Positions 22,875 through 36,346 of a stretch of 64,000 nucleotides of DNA are shown piece after piece. Position numbers and translations under genes: made by a program. Numbering within the stretch: position 1 is the stretch's first letter; every line of letters begins with the position of its first letter. Source of the stretch: Sternotherus odoratus (taxonomy: Eukaryota > Chordata > Testudines > Kinosternidae); NCBI GenBank assembly GCA_032164245.1, contig JAVMKO010000006.1:1999001-2063000 (forward strand), written 5' to 3'. The notes beneath the pieces were generated by a model. It was given only the letters and a program-made list of their open reading frames with translations. It was not told the DNA's origin and made no database searches.

Positions 22875-23782
22875 ATGAGGGCTGGAACATTCATATCCTC
22901 TGTGGATCAGGCACAGGGTAGGATGCATAATGCACATTGAGAATGGGTTGCACGGGCCAGGAGGAAGTGAGAAGCAGACGTCAGCTTCTCTGACTTATGG
23001 AGATAGACAGGGATACGTGTCCCCCTCTCTTTGCAGTTTTCCAGGAGCTCCTCTTTCTCCACCACATCAAACACAAATACTTGATCTATCCCCGGTCAGC
23101 CTCTCCTCTCATTCCCTAAGGAGACATGGCCTCTGCTAACAAGACCAGACTCAGCCTGTCATCTCTGAAAACGAGAACCTCTGTGCTTTCACCCTTGCTG
23201 CCTCATATGCACTGGAGGGGTGTCCCATGTCCCACCCTTCCCATCCTTACGTTGGCCCCAAGTCTCTCTCCTCCGAGCTCATCTCTGCCACCAGAACCAC
23301 AAAACACAAGAACACCTAGGACGCTGGTGTGCTGGCACTATTGCTCATTACACACATCAGTACGGCCTCCCTCTTAGCTCCCCACGGTGGTCTGTGTATG
23401 TTTTTCAAAACCCAAATGGGAGAACAAACAACGTTCCAGTGATAATTACTCTGACGTGTCCCTAGCCCTCAGCGCTTGCTCCTTTCCCACAAGGGCCTGG
23501 GGGTGGGGAAGCCCCACCAACATGTTTCTTTTCAATATCACAGAACAAGGGGGACCTTTAAAAGATCCCACACATCACCCTATGACAAATTCACTTCATT
23601 GAAAATAATGAAGCAATCTCTTTAGCAGTCCTATTGCAGTCCATTCCCCCCACATACACCTCTTTGGGATGTGGTTGTTTTATTATTGTACAGAATTCCC
23701 AGGGTGGTTCTCTAGTTGTGTGAATATCCCAATAACCAAAGGGGTCTGGTCACATCATTCATGGCATCAGGGGTGACATCAG
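22875..23782. other. Unique sequence, no feature recognised
   Basis: Several plus-strand frames of 70-83 codons overlap between 22930 and 23600 in different registers, without any domain. Confidence 0.5.
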
Positions 23783-24120
23783 GAATCATAGAATCATAGA
23801 ATATCCGGGTTGGAAGGGACCTCAGGAGGTATCTAGTCCAACCCCCTGCTCAAAGCAGGACCAACCCAACTAAATCATCCCAGCCAGCGCTTTGTGAAGC
23901 CTGACCTTAAAAACCTCTAAGGAAGGAAGTTCTACCACCTCCCTAGGGAACCCATTCCAATGCTTGACCACCCTCCTAGGGAAAAAGTTTTTTTCCTAAT
24001 ATCCAATCTAAACCTCCCCCACTGCAACTTGAGACCATTACTCCTTGTTCTGTCATCTGCTACCACTGAGAACAGTCTAGATCCATCCTCTTTGGAACCC
24101 CCCTTCAGGTAGTTGAAACA
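23783..24120 (-). mobile_element. CR1 LINE 3' end, minus orientation
   Basis: The plus strand begins with the reversed CR1 terminus (aatcatagaatcatagaata), then 'ggaagggacctcaggaggta' and 'accccctgctcaaagcagga'. It runs into reversed ORF2 codons that match [16 protein letters not shown]. It stops sharply at 24120, the 5' truncation point. Confidence 0.95.
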
Positions 24121-26149
24121 ATGGGTGGGTTCTTGCCACACATGAGAGTGTGGTAGGCCGGGCATTTTCTTGTTCCTGCATGGACATTTTCAGGATCTTG
24201 ACCATCCAAAGTCTGTTGCCCCTTGGGAACCCTATGCCAGTCTCTCCAGATTCACAGGTACCAGGTCCTTCCATTAAGTGGACAGGGAGTCTCTGAGATT
24301 TCCTTTAAGATAATTTGCAGTGGTCTGACTGGATTATGGTGATTAGCTCTGGCTATCCCTTCAGTCCAGGTTTACTCTCAATCCCTCCCTGCAGCCATCG
24401 GCTCATGCTTGCTCTGGTGAGTGCTTATGGGTGATGGAGGTTTGAACACCACCTTCCTCCCGCTGACCCTGCTGTAAGAGTGGCTAACTGAGGCACGGTA
24501 ACTCTGTTCTTTTCTAGGCAGATTTGGTTACTACAAAACTCAAAATACCCCACTGAATGAAGAAAGTCACAGAACCGTCTGGTCACATCCTGATAAAACA
24601 ATCCATCCCTATGGCGTACTGCCCAGGCCTGTCAAGGAGCCATCTGGTCACAGCTTCCACGTAGACAGAGGGGATGAGAAATGCCTAATCTACAAACAAC
24701 TAAATTTGGGCTGGGGGAGTTAGTCTAGTAGGTAGCTTCATCAAGGAAAGATTAGACACCCAGATTTGTGTAATGTCAATGAAATATCATTGAGAAAAGC
24801 TATATCCTGCCTGGCTTTATCATCAGTTAGATCAAGAAACTTTCCACTGCAGCTTGCATGCACGTCATGATGCAGTTCATGCCACTGGAACAGAGAGAGC
24901 GCCAAGTTGGGGTAGGCACAGTGTGCAGTGAATTTAGGGGTGCTAGATACTTCTCAAAGTTTGGCCCCTAGAGAAGTAATGGAGCAAGTTGCTGTGCACT
25001 GGCAAGGAGAAGCAGTACTCTGGAGTTGCTGGCTCTGCCTTTGCCTTCATAGCTCAAATCCTGAGTTTATTAAGGTCAAGGAGATTTTTGACCTGGAGTA
25101 CAGCGCAGCCAGGATTTCACTCTGTGTTTCAGCATGATGTGGGTGCTAAGAATGAACATATTTTACACTCATGGTGGTATTGGCTGTGGTGTGAAAACTC
25201 TACAGCCTGTTGGAGTGACGAATAGATGAATAAAGAGTCCTAATGATGTGGTTTTAGTTCATTTGGACTGTAATGTTCATATTCAGAATGTCCCATTAAG
25301 CACTGATATACCTCTTGAATGTAAACAAACATCTTTAAAAGATGGATAGAAATTGGAATATATATTTCCTGGATTGTTTTTAAATTCTACATTTCCCTTC
25401 CATATCAATAGATCCCAAAGTAATTCATAGGAAGCAAGGGAAAAATAGCATTGAAACTTTGACGCATTAAAGCCTCAAGTAATCTTACAGTCAGGTCCCT
25501 AAGGACCAATACCAGAGTTACCAAAAAGGCTAAGAAAGAATATTTCACTATGACCTGAAAATAAAAACAAGCCCCTTAAAGAAAAAGAATGGTCTAATAT
25601 CTAAATCTAATATGCGAGTCACTTTTCCAAGAGAAGAGTAGAAGCCTGTATAAATCATCACCCAGTGAACTCTTTAAACTCTGTTTCTCATTTCTGAGAA
25701 ACTGACTTCAACAAAAACATTTTGCAACATCAAAAATAAAAAATCCAACACACACATTGTTCCCCTGGCAGACCACTCAGAGTTCTGCTGGGAACATTCC
25801 CACTAGAACAACTTTAGCACAGGCATATGGAGATTTAAGACCCTAGTCCTGTGTTCTACGGCTTAGACAATTGGTGCTGCATTTGTTGGTGCATTAATCT
25901 ATCCTTCTCTACATAAAGTATTTAAACTTTCCTGTAATGCAAAAACTTAACTGAGCAAAACTCAAATTTGGGCTCAATATTTTTCTTTGGATGTGTTCAA
26001 TTTGAATAGTATAAAGATAAAAATGTGGAGAAAGAAACCAAGTAAGTGTGACAAGAGCTGGCGGGTGTGATAATGCAACTGAACAGATCTTTGACTCTCT
26101 GAGTAAGGGTGTCATGGATTGCCATCGAGGACTGTGGAAAGTGGGCAGT
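24121..26149. other. Unique sequence, no feature recognised
   Basis: About 2 kb of mixed composition, AT-rich after 25200. No repeat or gene is supported. Confidence 0.5.
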
Positions 26150-26615
26150 TTCTATTTAAACTACTTCTACAGATTGATTCCAAGGCCAGAAGGGGCCATT
26201 GGGATGATCTTGTCTGATCTTCTGTTTAGCACTGGCTATAGAACTTCCCTAAAATCATTTCTTTAAGAAAAAAAAATTACAGTCTTGATTTCAAAATTAC
26301 CATGCAGGAGGAATCCACCACGGTCCCTTGTAAATTGTTTCAATGGTTAATTACTCTCATAGTTAAAAATGTCCACCTCATTTCCAGTCTGAATTTGTCT
26401 AGCTTCAACTTCCAGCCACTGGATCGTGTTACTACCTATGTCTGCTAGACTGAAGAGCCCTTGCCAAACATTTGTTCCCTATGGAGGTACTTACATCCCT
26501 TAACCAGCTCTTGGTTAGGCTCAATGAGATCCATCTATTTAGCCTATCACTAGAAGGCAGGTTTTCTGATCCTTTATTCATTCTTGTGGTTTTAATCTGA
26601 GCCCTCTCCAAAGGA
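26150..26615 (-). mobile_element. CR1 LINE 3' end, minus orientation (second subfamily)
   Basis: The plus strand shows 'aaggccagaaggggccattg', 'agcactggctatagaacttc', 'aatccaccacggtccc', 'cagtctgaatttgtctagct' and 'cttgtggttttaatctgagc'. This is the reverse of a CR1 3' part and shares its blocks with 10312-10655. Together with the next entry it makes two CR1 copies lying tail to tail. Confidence 0.75.
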
Positions 26616-26689
26616 GAAAGTCAGCAGCTGAAATATTTTCATAACAAGGATTTGTCACTCAGCTCCTTACCACACTAGGGACTTGATCA

Positions 26690-27489
26690 TAGGCACAGAC
26701 AAATTAGAGGATTGGGCCAAAAGAAATCTGATGAGATTCAATAAGGACAAGTGGAGAGTCCTGCACAAAGGATGGAAGAATCCCATGCACTGCTACAGAC
26801 TAGGACCGAACGGCTAGGCAGCACTTCTGCAGAAAAGGACCTAGGGATTACAGTGGATGAGAAGCTGGATATGAGTCAACAGTGTGCCCTTGTTGCCAAG
26901 AAGGCTAATGGCATTTGGGGCTGTATAAGTAGGAGCATTGCCAGCAGATCAAGGGACGTGATCATTCCCCCTCTATTCGGCATTGTTGAGGCCTCACATG
27001 GAGTACTGTGTCCAGTTTGGGGCCCCACACTACAAGAAAAATTGGAAATAGTCCAATGGAGGGCAACAAAAATAATTAGGGGCACATGACTTATGAGGAG
27101 AGGCTGAGGAAACTGGGATTGTTTAGTGTGCAGAAGACTGGGGGGATTTGATAGCTGCTTTCAACTACCTGAAAGGGGGTTCCAAAGAGAATGGAGCTAG
27201 ACTGTTTTCAGTGGTAACAGATGACATAATAAGAAGTAATGGTCTCAAGTTGCAGTGCGGGAGGTCTAGGTTGGATATTAGGAAAAGATTTTTCCCTAGG
27301 AGGGTGGTGAAGCATTGGAATGGGTTCCCTAGGGAGGTGGTGGAATCTCCTTCCTTAGAGGTTTTTAAGGTCAGGCTTGACAAAGCCCTGGCTGGGATGA
27401 TTTAGTTGGGGATTGGTCCTGCTTTAAGCAGGGGGTTGGACTAGATACCTCCAGAGGTCCCTTCCAACCCTAATATTCTATGATTCTAT
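26690..27489 (+). mobile_element. CR1 LINE, 800 bp 3' part
   Basis: It starts in the RT-linker block ([21 protein letters not shown]), then EKDLGITVDEKLDMSQQCAL, then KKANGIWGCISRS, the post-RT block, and ends in the CR1 3' UTR with 'tatgattctat'. Two open frames (26751-27089 and 27148-27405) together cover most of the C-terminal region. A frameshift between them, near 27090-27130, disrupts ORF2. The copy is fairly young compared with its neighbours but is 5'-truncated. Confidence 0.95.
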
Positions 27490-27954
27490 AAATGGAAAGG
27501 GACCTCCTGAGACATCAGCCCAGTCCTCTGCTATGATAAGCAAGCACATCACAATCCTGTTCATCCATTTATCAAGCTTCATATTAAAGCTAGTTAGGCT
27601 GTTTGTCCTCAGTTCTACTACAGGAAAGCTGGTCTTGGCAGTGAGCAGACCCTGAATCAATGCAGAACCCCATGGCCATCAGCTGGGCTCCATGTTGTCA
27701 CGGGTTCTGACCAAGTATTGTTCATTGCAGGATCAGGGCCTTAGGCTTCTGCATTGGTTTAACCTAATGGACCATTGGGCTTGATTCTCAGTTAGGGTAG
27801 GGATCCTTTACACCAGTCTTGCTATGTAATAAGGCCTGGATGTAAGTGAGAATTGAGCCCTGGGAGAGTCCCTCTGGCTTCATAACCTGAAGCACTGTTT
27901 CTTTGTGCTCACACTGTTGTGGCCATTGTTGTCTTTCTTCTTGTACTTAACCCG

Positions 27955-28050
27955 TGGTTCTGTAGGGTCTCTGTTCTGGTGTTTGTACAGGGCCTAGCAC
28001 CACGGAGCCCTGTCACATACCTGAGCCCCTAGGCGTTAGCAAAATATGAA
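27955..28050 (+). repeat. L2/MIR-type 3' tail fragment
   Basis: The run 'gtttgtacagggcctagcac' followed by 'cctaggcgttagcaaaat' matches the 3' tail shared by CORE-SINE/L2-type retroposons in amniotes. A second copy lies at 37175. Both are short and old. Confidence 0.5.
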
Positions 28051-29815
28051 GCCTGTAGGATCGGGGCCTTAGTCTGGTCCATGGAAGACAGAACAGCGCC
28101 CTTGTTTCAATGTAAACATCACACACGTTGACCTCCCACTGTGAACTGAAATGCAATGGTTTCTTGGCTATACAGGCTCGGTGGTGATGGGTATCTTCTC
28201 GGGGTGCCTCCCTCACCACTTGACACTTCTGCAATTCTAAGTTGCTGTGGAGCCATGTGTGGCCTCTGTCTACACATGGATATGTATTTGCTTTAAATAT
28301 CTCAGCCTATGGCCATAGAGTTTATTTAGTTGCTTTTCCGCAACCCCAAAACAGGAAGCAACCTACCTGCCATTCTTTAACTCCTGCTTTCTTATACAAG
28401 AAGGTTCTTACAAATCAGCTCTCATCAGTACATGAAAGTGATGGTTACTTAGCACGACTCACAGATCCAGTCTTCAGCCTTTGTTTCAGCCTGGGTTTCC
28501 AGGTAAGGTATCAAATTCTTTTCCACTTGACAGTACTCACAGAGACTATCCTAATGAGGGAGCTACATTCAGAGCTCAGCTAAGCTGACTTTTTGCTAAT
28601 AAACGACTGCCCTTTTGCATTTTTCCTTTTAAAAAACCCATTTTGATATTTACCCAGACTTTACAAATTTGTGCAGCATCCAATGAAGTGTTGTGTATAC
28701 TCTCCCACTGTCACACACAACGTTACAAGTAATCTATTGGCTATCAAGAAGAGAGGACACTCGAAAAAACAAAGTGGGCAGATTAACAACCCTTCTGGAT
28801 GAGTAGAGAAGAATTTGGCTGGTAGGAAGAAGGTTTTGCAAGTCTATGATTATACCCCATTTCATACATTTACAAATGTGCCTATTCAAGGAAATAGAGG
28901 CACTGTGGATCAAATCACGTCTCATTTCCTTGGATAATGGCAGGTTGACCATATCATGATGTGACCATGCAATACTTTAATACTTTGGGATGAAATAACT
29001 AAACAAACAACATTTTCAGGTGATCAAAGGACCCTCTGGATCCCTGTGCAATTGGATCTGGCTTAAAGGCAGGCATGAAAAGCAGGGGGGCAACGTGTTT
29101 GGAGTCCAGGATTAGGTGGTGTATCCTAGGGAACTGCATTTTTGAAGGAGCAAAAGCCCTGACTGTGATAAACACCACAGCTGAACTACAGTATCCCATC
29201 AAGCTGCTTTTCATAAGCGCTGCCTGGGACGGGGAAGCGAGAGAGGATTGAAACAGCCCCGTCCTGTTGTTTCTGTTAAGATGTGACGGATTGGTATGAT
29301 GTTGGCTTTGATGTTGGGAAAACGACAGCAGTAATTTAATTCCCAGGTCACTTTGCAAGGGCTCTGCATTCTGAAGAGACACAGCGAACAGCACCGCCAG
29401 TCCGAATGGTGACCCGGGTATCCATGGAACTTCTCAAGCCCCTGAACAACCTGCACTGGTCTCTCGTTTTGCCTGCAAGGTTCCTCCAGGGCTTAGTGAA
29501 GTCATGGGCTCTCCCAATGCCCCACACATACCCCGCACATTCAGAGTAGCGTGTTACAGATCTCTTCCCAGGGAAATCTCCCCTATGTACTTTTGGAACT
29601 GGGAAACTATTACATGTGGGAGGGTAATGGAGGGAGGTAGGGGCATCCCTGCTGGAGGGAAGGAGACTGGGGGTGGGGGGGAGAGAGCGAGAGAGAGAAA
29701 AAGAAAACGAACACACACACACAAATTATTTATCCACCATTGCCACTTCTGGAGTGAGACACCACAGCTCTGATTGCATGCAGCAACTTTACCCAACAGT
29801 TTAGGACAGGAAGTG
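28051..29815. other. Unique sequence with a short purine/CA microsatellite
   Basis: A GA-rich run passes into (CA)n near 29680-29725. Otherwise no repeat or gene is recognised. Overlapping frames near 29350-29800 are low-complexity products. Confidence 0.5.
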
Positions 29816-29820
29816 AATAC

Positions 29821-30920
29821 TGTGACATACTATACCTTGGGGGAGCATCTTGTAACCCTAATATTCTTCATCTGTATATAATTGTGATATTGCATATAAA
29901 GCATGATGTGAGATATCAGGAGAGGTTATGATTGGCTGAAAGTAATTTCTCTATCCATATCTGTGTATCTTTAGTGCATATGAAGTTATGAGAATTGTGT
30001 TGTACGGTTGTCACTACAACATGCTGTATGTTGGGGAATCAACCAGATATTAGCTCCCCAGAGACAACAGCAAGGAAAGTAACCTATGCCCAGGCAGGGT
30101 GTCAAACAACCACCACAGCCATTGTCCAGTAAGGGAGCTACAATTCAATGACTCACCTGCATGAGGCCACACCAGGGGGATTGCTCAGCCTTGCCTGGGG
30201 ACTTAGCAATGCCCCAGACATGCCTGGACTTGTGTTCCTCAAGCACATGACTGAGGGTGTAAAAAAAGAACACAGGGGCACCAGGCTTAGCCTTTCTCCT
30301 GCCCTCACCTATTCTGCAAGCAAGAAGGGCACTGAGAAGACTTAAGACTCAGAGGCAGCTGACCCAGGTTTCAAGGGTGAAATCTGTGTACTAGGAACTG
30401 CAATAGCCAATGGGGTGAGAAGTTGCTCAGTTTAATAGGGTTGAGACTTTGTGCTTATATTTTCTTTTGGTAACAAACTCAGACTTTTTTTTTTTGCCTA
30501 ATCACTTATAATGACTTCAAATCTATCTTTTGTAGTCAATACATTTGTTTAACTGTTTTAGCTTTACCAGTGAATTTGCGTGAAGTGTCTGGTGAATCTG
30601 CTCATGTACATCCACTTTCCACTGATGAAGTGGTGAACCAATTAATGAATTTGCAAGATTGTTTATTTCTAAGGTACAAGACTGGGAGCTGGGGGATTTG
30701 CTGGTGCCTTTCTCTGTGTGATTCATGAGTGGCTCTGGGAGAATTCATGAAATCTAGTTGGGTGTGGGGCTCCACGTGTGGTCGTGCTGAGTGATAACAA
30801 GACCTGGAGGGGTTTGCTGCTGGTCACTTGTAAGGCATTGAGAGAGACAGCCCAGGCTGGGAAGTTAAGAGGGCACAGCGATCCCACAGTCCCAGACTGC
30901 ACCCTGGGGATTCTGTCACA
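29821..30920 (+). mobile_element. ERV-type solo LTR, 1100 bp
   Basis: It begins TGTGACATACTATACC and ends GGATTCTGTCACA, an LTR I recognise from turtle genomes. The flanks aatac (29816-29820) and aatat (30921-30925) agree at 4 of 5 bases, the size expected for ERVL-like or gypsy elements. Near 30535 the usual AATAAA has decayed to CAATACAT. A (T)9-10 run is at 30486-30495. No internal retroviral genes are attached. It abuts a minus-strand CR1 on its right. Confidence 0.85.
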
Positions 30921-30925
30921 AATAT

Positions 30926-31850
30926 AGTGAACCATTGGTAACTACCCCTTGACTACAGCCTTTCCATGGGTGGAATTTCATCTAGACCACATTCCCCTAT
31001 TTTTCTTATGGGATTATGGGGGATTATGTCAAAAGCCTTCCTAAAATCAGGGTATAAATCACATCTACATCTTCTCTCTATCAGCCAGGCCAGGAATCCC
31101 ATGACAAAAAGGAAAATAGACATCATTTGTTCTAGGCAAATTCCTGCTGGCTATTACTTATAACCCCACTAGTGCTTGCAAACTGATTCTTGAACTAATT
31201 CGACCCGATATCTTTCTAGGTATTGAAGTGAGGCTGACTGGTTTATAATTTCCTGATCCCTTTTTAAAGATAGGCACTCTATTTGCCTTTCTCCTGACCT
31301 CACCTCTCTTTCATTAGCTCTTGAAGATAATTGCTAACAGTTCTGAGATTGCTTCAGATAGTTTCTTAAGTACCCTAGGATGGATTTCATCAGGCCCAGC
31401 TGACTTGAATACATCTCCGTTAGGTAAATATTCTTTCCCCTGTTCTTTCCCATTCTGGCTTGCCTTCCATCCCCTTTGTCGTTAATATTAATTGTATTGA
31501 GTATCTGGTCACCATTATCCTATTTAGTGAAGTAATGCAAGTGAGGCATTAAGCACACCCACTTTCTCAGCCTTCCCCAATAAGTCAAGGACCTACACTG
31601 TTCTTTCTCTTAATGTATTTATAGACCCTCTTGTTATTACCTTTTATATCCCTCCCTGAGTGTAACTCATTTTGTGCCTCAGTCTTTTTGATTTTGACCC
31701 AGCACACTTGTGCTAATCTTTCGTAGTCAGTCTTAGCAATTTGTTCCTGTTTCCACTTTTTGCACCTTTTGAGTTTCAGATTATTGAAGAGCTCCTGATG
31801 GAGCCATATTGGCCTCTTACTATTCTTCCTTTTCATGGGGATAGTTTGCT
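30926..31850 (-). pseudogene. CR1 ORF2 RT relic, minus orientation
   Basis: Reversed, the segment runs in CR1 order. KRPIWLHQELFNNLKLKR and NELHSGRDIKGNNKRVYKYI come first (31836 down to 31585). SAGPDEIHPRVL follows near 31400-31370, then NYKPVSLTSIPRKI near 31240-31200. The FRKAFD-like catalytic A block lies near 31050-31020, and GLDEIP comes near the end. Numerous stops and shifts break it. It covers the linker and the first half of RT and lacks the YADD box, being cut off at the LTR. Confidence 0.85.
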
Positions 31851-34800
31851 ATTGTGACTTTAATATTGTCACTTGTAGAAACTGTCATCGCTCCTGAACT
31901 CCTTTTCTCTTAGAAAAGGGGGATGTCATAGGACATCTCTTTCCAACAGACACTTAGAGGGGCAGTGAAGCAGAGTCCAGAGAAACGTGTTCGTAATCCT
32001 GCTTCTGCCAGGCATTTGCAGAAAGGGGCAGTTGATTTATAGTGCCTATCAATGTAGGTCTATCAAGGTGTCAGGGCTTTTTGAGCCAAACAGTGGAGGT
32101 GCATTTGGTCTAACATACCTGATGTTAGGCAACACTCAAAAGGTACTCGAATGGCTCAATAAGTAGTAAGATTAAGTAGCAAACCATAGAAACAGGCTAG
32201 GAAACCTTTGTGCAAGGATTGTTTGTTTCCCCGTGAAATGATGGAAGAGGCACTGGGAAATCATTACCTTTACTCCAATGTCAGTGCAGTAGAGGACAGC
32301 ATGAACCCAGGGATCACACACTGGACAAAACTTTAGTGTGCAGGAGTTTTTAGAACTGATGAGGGTCTGGGTTTCACCTTTGCATCTTTTGTCTGAGCTC
32401 TCCACCCCGGTAATGGACAAACCTAGAAAAACACTTCTATTCATTGGCTGTCCAGACTATAAGCTCAAGCCACTGAACTGCCTTTATCGAGCTCTAGTTA
32501 TAGCACCTGGCACATTTTTGGTGTGTTTGATAAATAGTAGCATGTAGGGGAATACAAGCAGATATGGTTGGGGATTTCAAAGTGCCTAAAAGATGTGCGT
32601 GCCAGGTACCACTGAAGTTCAATGGGGGTTTGTGCCTAACTCCGTTAGTCTCTTTTCAAACCTCCAGCCTGGATGTTTAAGAAAATCTTTACATATAGCA
32701 AGCCAGGCAGTTTTCTATTAACCAAGGTAGGTACTGCAATCCATCACATAGTTGTGACCAGAGATGATAAATGATCTTCTGGCATCATATTGCATAGCCC
32801 GTAGCTTTCTCTTGTGGCCCTACGGAATAGACAGTTCAGCAACCTTTGTAAAGGAAACTATTCCCCTCCTTTTCCTACCTTTGGGACATAACACCAGGAG
32901 TTTCATTGTAGAGCCACATGCTCCTGCCAAAGCCTGTGTTTATATGGATTGTGGAGCAGCACTGGTAATACTGATCTGTGGGTACAGACGTGGGTTTCTT
33001 CCAGAGGCAGGAGACAAGGCACCTTCAGATCTCTGTACTCATTGAGCCGATGACAGAGTGGACTCTGCAGCTCTCTGCTGACAATGTCTCACCGGGAGCC
33101 GGTTCTGGTGACACTACTGCAGAGAGGTGGGTGGAACTCAGGGGCCTGGAAGTTCTGTTCAGAGAAGCACTCAGCAGCTGAAGGTTTAGACAACCTCCTG
33201 AGTTTGCAAGGTTTAGCTGGGAAGTCTTGAAAAGTGACTTTCGGGTGAGACCCAGGGTCCTGGTGGAAGGTCCCGGATGAAGTATAAAAGTGCCATTCCG
33301 AGTCACTGTGAATGGCAGAGCACGACTGCTGGCAAACCAGAGCCAGATTATCAGCTGCTATAAAATATGTCAGAGTTCCAGAAAACAAACAAGTCCCTGG
33401 AGGAGTCTCTCCTCTGAGGCGCTAGCCCGGAGTTTAAATCCTTGGCTCTGGATGGGACACAGCAGGTGGAGGAAGGTCACTTTAATCTGCTGGACCATGG
33501 GGAGTATGAAGGTCTGTGGCGGTTTCTTTAAAGTTCATTCAGGGAGAAGCCAGGCAGGCATGGACTGGAAAAGGTCTGAGACAGGGATTCTGCTGGGAAG
33601 CCGAGAGACAGAGAGAAGCTGCTGGGACAATGAAGTTTGCCATGTTCTGATAAAGTTCTTTGGCCATGGTTAGAAGAAAGTAAGTGAGTTTCTGCTATTC
33701 TGTGCAGTTTCAGATGATAAGATAGAGTGTATGCCAATTATTGCAATGCACACGTGAGCTGTTATTTCACTATGGAAAAGGAATTTTCCTATGTTAGAAT
33801 TGCAGTTGGGTGTCTGAGAACATGAGCACCCTTATCCTCTAGGATTGAAAATCTCTTCTCGTGGAACGCCAGGCACCCGGCTTTCCCTGCCTTGCTATCA
33901 GAGCTTTTGGCATAAACTGTACCATTTTTTTTAACAAAAGGAAGGCAAAGCAATCGCCTGTGGCCCATCACGTATGCCCTTTTAAAAGCAGAGACGGAGC
34001 GCTCACTCTGCATTGCACTGCTCAGCCATCCAAATGTTCGTCCTCCAGCTTTTCACATCAGCAGACACACTTGGGTTCACACAGAGAGCTCTGAGGTCGT
34101 GCAGACAACGTACCTCACAAGAACTTCTAATCCTCTGCAATTTTCTCTGTCTCAGGGCCTCCTCCTGACTCTTCAGGTCCAGTTGTGCCCTTACTGCTTC
34201 CAAGGGGTTTCTGTCATCCTGGCTGTGACATCTAGAAATCTCTAATGGTTAGGACACAGTGCCACATAGTCCATTGTCTTTCCATGCAAAGTTGGTGTAA
34301 AGCTTCCCTGAGAGGCGATGAAACATCTCCAAGAGAAAAGACGCCACTCCTACCCCAGGCATACTTTTTTCTTCAAACTATTTCAGAAAAGTCAGACGAT
34401 TCATATCTAATATCAAGCAGTAACAGGCAATACATCTCCACTCTGGGACTGTCTGTTAATGACATTGCTAAAAATATTTATCAATAAGGGAAAGCTCACG
34501 TAGTCTCGCTATGTGCAAAGTGCATGATTCAAAACTAGGGCAAAATTCATTATGTCCCATCATTCAAACCATGTAACACTCAATAAAGAGAGATCCCTAT
34601 GGCCAGTTCCCTTCAGTGCATGGCAGGAGGTGCACTCGTTACATACACCTCATATCTGTCATTTCCCCTCTTTTCTTTTATACAGACACAAAGGCAGAGC
34701 CCAGTTCACATACAGGTCTCTTGTGTTGACAACTGAGAGGAGGAGAAAAAAAAGTCTCCTTTTCTTTTCCAAGTGATTGAAGAAATCTACCTGGGTGAGA

Positions 34801-36346
34801 AAGCCGGACTCTCATGGGCAATCCATACTGTGATGACTGAGGAAATAGTTTTCCAGGTGAAGCATGAGGAAATTGCCATCCTGCACCCAGTTAACTCAAA
34901 CACGTGTTGTTCTGATCTTTTTCCTTATTAATCCCCAAGAAATGAACGCTGAGCCCAGCTTAGAGGGGAAGCTCTAAGCCAGTGAGCCAAAGAGTTAAAC
35001 AACAAGACATTTAAAATAGGCCAGTCCAGTATTATACAGTGAGTCTAGGTTCATCCTTATCCTATTTACTGTCAAAGTCTGGTAATCCCTGTGACATTTG
35101 TCCATTAGACGTGGTTTAGGATTAAATGTGGGCACATGTTATCTCGATACTGCATTTATAACATGCAGGATTTCACAGAGTATGCCAGATACAGCAGGAG
35201 TGCTAATCAAGCTCTTCAAAATGAGCAATGAGTTTGGGGCAGGGAGGCAGTGGGAGATAAGAGGCAGAATGTTCGTTATTAAAAGCTATTGCTTTTAACA
35301 ACCAAATCAGTCTTGGCACGATGAATTCTCTGGGGAATTCATGGGCTTTGGCTCTAAAAAGGGTATGTCTAGAGGCAATCACTCAGTGCTACAAACATTC
35401 CTGAATCAATATGTTATTTGGACACTCATTACTGCAGAGTTCCACACACAGAAGCAATTTTAATTATTCCTTATGCACCACATCATGAAGATTAGCCCAA
35501 GTTACATCACAGATGGCACAGGACAATTCACCTCTTGCAAGACACTTCCTGATATGGAAGACGCTTTGAGAATATTTGTATCCACTCTTATGGCTCAGTT
35601 GTCCCACAAGGTGATGCCTGGACAGATCTCTGAATTGGTTTGTGACTCACTGACTGCCAGGGGGCAGCGGCTATCAGTTTGACTCCATCTTCATCTGTCT
35701 TGATAAACCAACAGAAATAACCTGACCTGACTCTAGAACATGAGATCAGTGTATGTAGCCAATATCTAGAGCTGAATTCGTGTAATTAGGGTGTTCAAGC
35801 TGGAAATGAAGTTTTTAGTTATTCTTTAACCTGGCTGATGCTGACTAGCATTTCACCAAGATATCGCCGTAGCTACTATCATTCACACATGGAGAACCCT
35901 GCCCAGCCTGGAATATTTATTCTCCCAGAAGCCACATGGAGGGCTTGGAGGACACAAAGGTGAACACAGATATGCCAGAATAAACCGGGGGATCCCAGCA
36001 AAAGCCAATGATAAACCAACAACCAGCTGATGAACCATCACCATCTCCCTTTGTGCAATTTGCCTCCTCCACCACCAGGATTTCCTGCTCCACCACCTTA
36101 GGTCTCACCCTTGTCTGCAAATAGAGGGGAAAAGCTCCATGTATCCCCCTTTCTGCCCCCACCCCAGGTTCCCAAGAGTCCAAGAATCTCCTAAACAGAG
36201 GAGGTAGGAGTTGTCTCCATCCCAGTCATGACTCTAATACTCTGTGCAAGAGAATGGTAATTCTGGCTGTGTCTACTTGTGATTGTTCCATAAAAAACTC
36301 CAGAGCAATGGCTGGACATTAGAGGTTAAGATTAGGGGTTGCATGT
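31851..36346. other. Long unique stretch, no gene recognised
   Basis: 4.5 kb without a clear repeat. A TATA-like tataaaag at 33276-33283 lies in a GC-richer patch (33000-33680), and a GTAAGTG donor-like site at 33678 follows. These might mark a promoter or an unrecognised LTR, but nothing else supports it. All open frames are under 130 codons and lack domains. Confidence 0.4.

Noticed and set aside
33276..33680. Host promoter with TATA box and splice donor
   Set aside because: A single TATAAAAG and a GTAAGTG site are not enough. No CpG-rich promoter, first exon frame or acceptor partner was found.
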